Source: Ilumatobacteraceae bacterium | GTDB lineage: Bacteria; Actinomycetota; Acidimicrobiia; Acidimicrobiales; Ilumatobacteraceae | Assembly (NCBI GenBank): GCA_023263695.1 | Contig: JALQUZ010000007.1 | Span: 1-49,024, forward strand | Direction of reading: 5' to 3' | Length of the DNA stretch: 49,024 nt | Notes under the pieces: model-generated | Told to the model about the DNA's origin: nothing | The model's input: only the letters and a program-made list of their open reading frames with translations | Databases searched by the model: none | Position numbers and translations under genes: made by a program | In this document: positions 48,499-49,024 of the stretch, one piece after another | Position numbering within the stretch: the first letter of the stretch is position 1 | Layout: every line of letters begins with the position of its first letter

Positions 48499-49024
48499 AT
48501 GCGGCGGCATATTCAAAAACTCACCACCATTGCGTCTGTGCTCACGTTGTTATGCGTGAGCATCGTTCGTGCAGATGTAGGCGGCGGATCTACGTCGATC
48601 AGTCGCGAACGAATTGGGTATCTCTCGGCGGGAGACACCCACACATGCGTGGTGCTCGTTGACAACTCGGTGAAATGTTTCGGGTTGGGCAATGAGGGCC
48701 AACTGGGCAATGAATCCACATCAAACATTGGTGATGGAGTTGGAGCTTCGGTGGCCAGTTCGTCGGCGATTTCGCTCGGGCTGGGTCGTTCGGCCCGAGC
48801 GATCGCTACGGGTACGTCGCACACGTGCGCATTGCTCGACAACATGACGGTGAAGTGTTGGGGTTATGGAGCAGTAGGCGCAATCGGGTCCGGAAACACA
48901 ACGTCTCGTGGTGACAATGCAGGAGAAATGGGCGATGCATTGGCAGCAGTCGACCTAGGCAGCGGTCGTACTGCTTCGATGATTGCGGTTGGATCCAATC
49001 ATTCGTGTGCGTTGCTCGACAACG
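48499..49024 (+). CDS. Secreted RCC1-repeat protein, 3' end beyond the window
   Basis: The frame runs from ATG 48499 off the right edge (175 codons visible). Residues 1-25 are a signal peptide (basic MRRHIQK, hydrophobic ASVLTLLCVSIV, cleavage likely after VRA). At least three beta-propeller repeats of the RCC1 type follow, each with an H-T/S-C and a VKC half about 10 residues apart: AGDTHTCVVL with SVKCFGLGNEGQLG, TSHTCALLDN with TVKCWGYGAVGAIG, and SNHSCALLDN at the edge. Paired cysteines in each blade suggest disulfides in an exported propeller. Such repeat proteins are common in Acidimicrobiia; ligand unknown. Confidence 0.8.
   Translation, partial: MRRHIQKLTTIASVLTLLCVSIVRADVGGGSTSISRERIGYLSAGDTHTCVVLVDNSVKCFGLGNEGQLGNESTSNIGDGVGASVASSSAISLGLGRSARAIATGTSHTCALLDNMTVKCWGYGAVGAIGSGNTTSRGDNAGEMGDALAAVDLGSGRTASMIAVGSNHSCALLDN

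Noticed and set aside
48399-48662. 87-residue plus-strand frame rich in Cys and His in the ino1/RCC1 gap
   Set aside because: It overlaps the RCC1-like gene in another frame, has no ribosome site or -10 at the right distance, and its composition looks random.
1-49024. Mobile elements, CRISPR arrays, tRNA or rRNA genes
   Set aside because: No transposase or integrase frame, no regular spaced repeat, and no gap able to hold a tRNA showed a cloverleaf or TTCGANTC-type arm on reading; a tRNAscan run would be the decisive check.

Overview
The window looks like a gene-dense chromosomal segment of an actinomycete, most likely of the class Acidimicrobiia (Ilumatobacter-like or freshwater relatives). 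This is inferred from two WhiB-type Fe-S regulators, two F420/flavin-type split-barrel oxidoreductases, a DUF2342 zincin-like protein, a DUF3054 membrane protein, an actinobacterial-type inositol-phosphate synthase, a GatCAB amidotransferase, a polyphosphate kinase/exopolyphosphatase cluster and, at the right edge, a secreted RCC1-repeat protein. Base composition appears to be near 50% GC. I see no rRNA, tRNA, CRISPR array, insertion sequence or phage gene; the segment reads as conserved housekeeping core.

Layout. 1-7.2 kb: the tail of an MFS exporter, a Ddn-like protein, an acyl-CoA dehydrogenase, a second MFS protein, a 2-oxoglutarate/Fe(II) oxygenase, DoxX, a Nudix-like DUF4916 protein, a small hypothetical protein and an Fpg/Nei DNA glycosylase. 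7.2-12.5 kb (minus strand): a split-barrel oxidoreductase, a MacB-like ABC permease and ATPase, a 1-Cys peroxiredoxin and an SDR. 12.6-16.5 kb: a MoxR/ChlI-like AAA+ ATPase and its VWA partner, with a class III nucleotidyl cyclase on the opposite strand between them. 16.7-24.9 kb: WhiB, an FTCD N-domain protein, TatA, then a phosphate/polyphosphate block (ppx, a second whiB, an 88-residue hypothetical, ppk1, phoU, a RegX3-like regulator) and an MFS-like protein. 24.9-30.3 kb: a DUF2342 protein, a membrane-anchored trypsin-like remnant, moaE, a one-TM protein, mreB, a TesB thioesterase and a methyltransferase. 30.3-39.1 kb (minus strand): an alpha/alpha-toroid protein, a methyltransferase, a GT4 glycosyltransferase, lnt, hemY, hemH, hemE and an M48 protease. 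39.2-48.2 kb: an alpha/beta hydrolase, lgt, gatC-gatA-gatB, an FTR1 iron permease, ilvD, DUF3054 and ino1. From 48.5 kb: the start of a secreted RCC1-repeat protein.

Two themes stand out. First, the genome is strongly compacted and its transcription appears largely leaderless: at least fifteen genes have a TANNNT hexamer ending exactly 6 or 7 nt before the start codon, with no Shine-Dalgarno sequence that would fit. In the clearest case a DtxR/IdeR-like iron box overlaps the -10 of the iron permease, whose message would begin at the ATG. Second, several enzymes carry substitutions at textbook catalytic positions: Lnt has Ser in place of the nucleophilic Cys, the Nei-type glycosylase has Leu in place of the N-terminal Pro, and the DUF2342 protein has HELTSH instead of HEXXH. 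These may be lineage features or inactivated enzymes. A glycosyltransferase-methyltransferase-toroid trio with coupled reading frames is the best candidate for an uncharacterised pathway.
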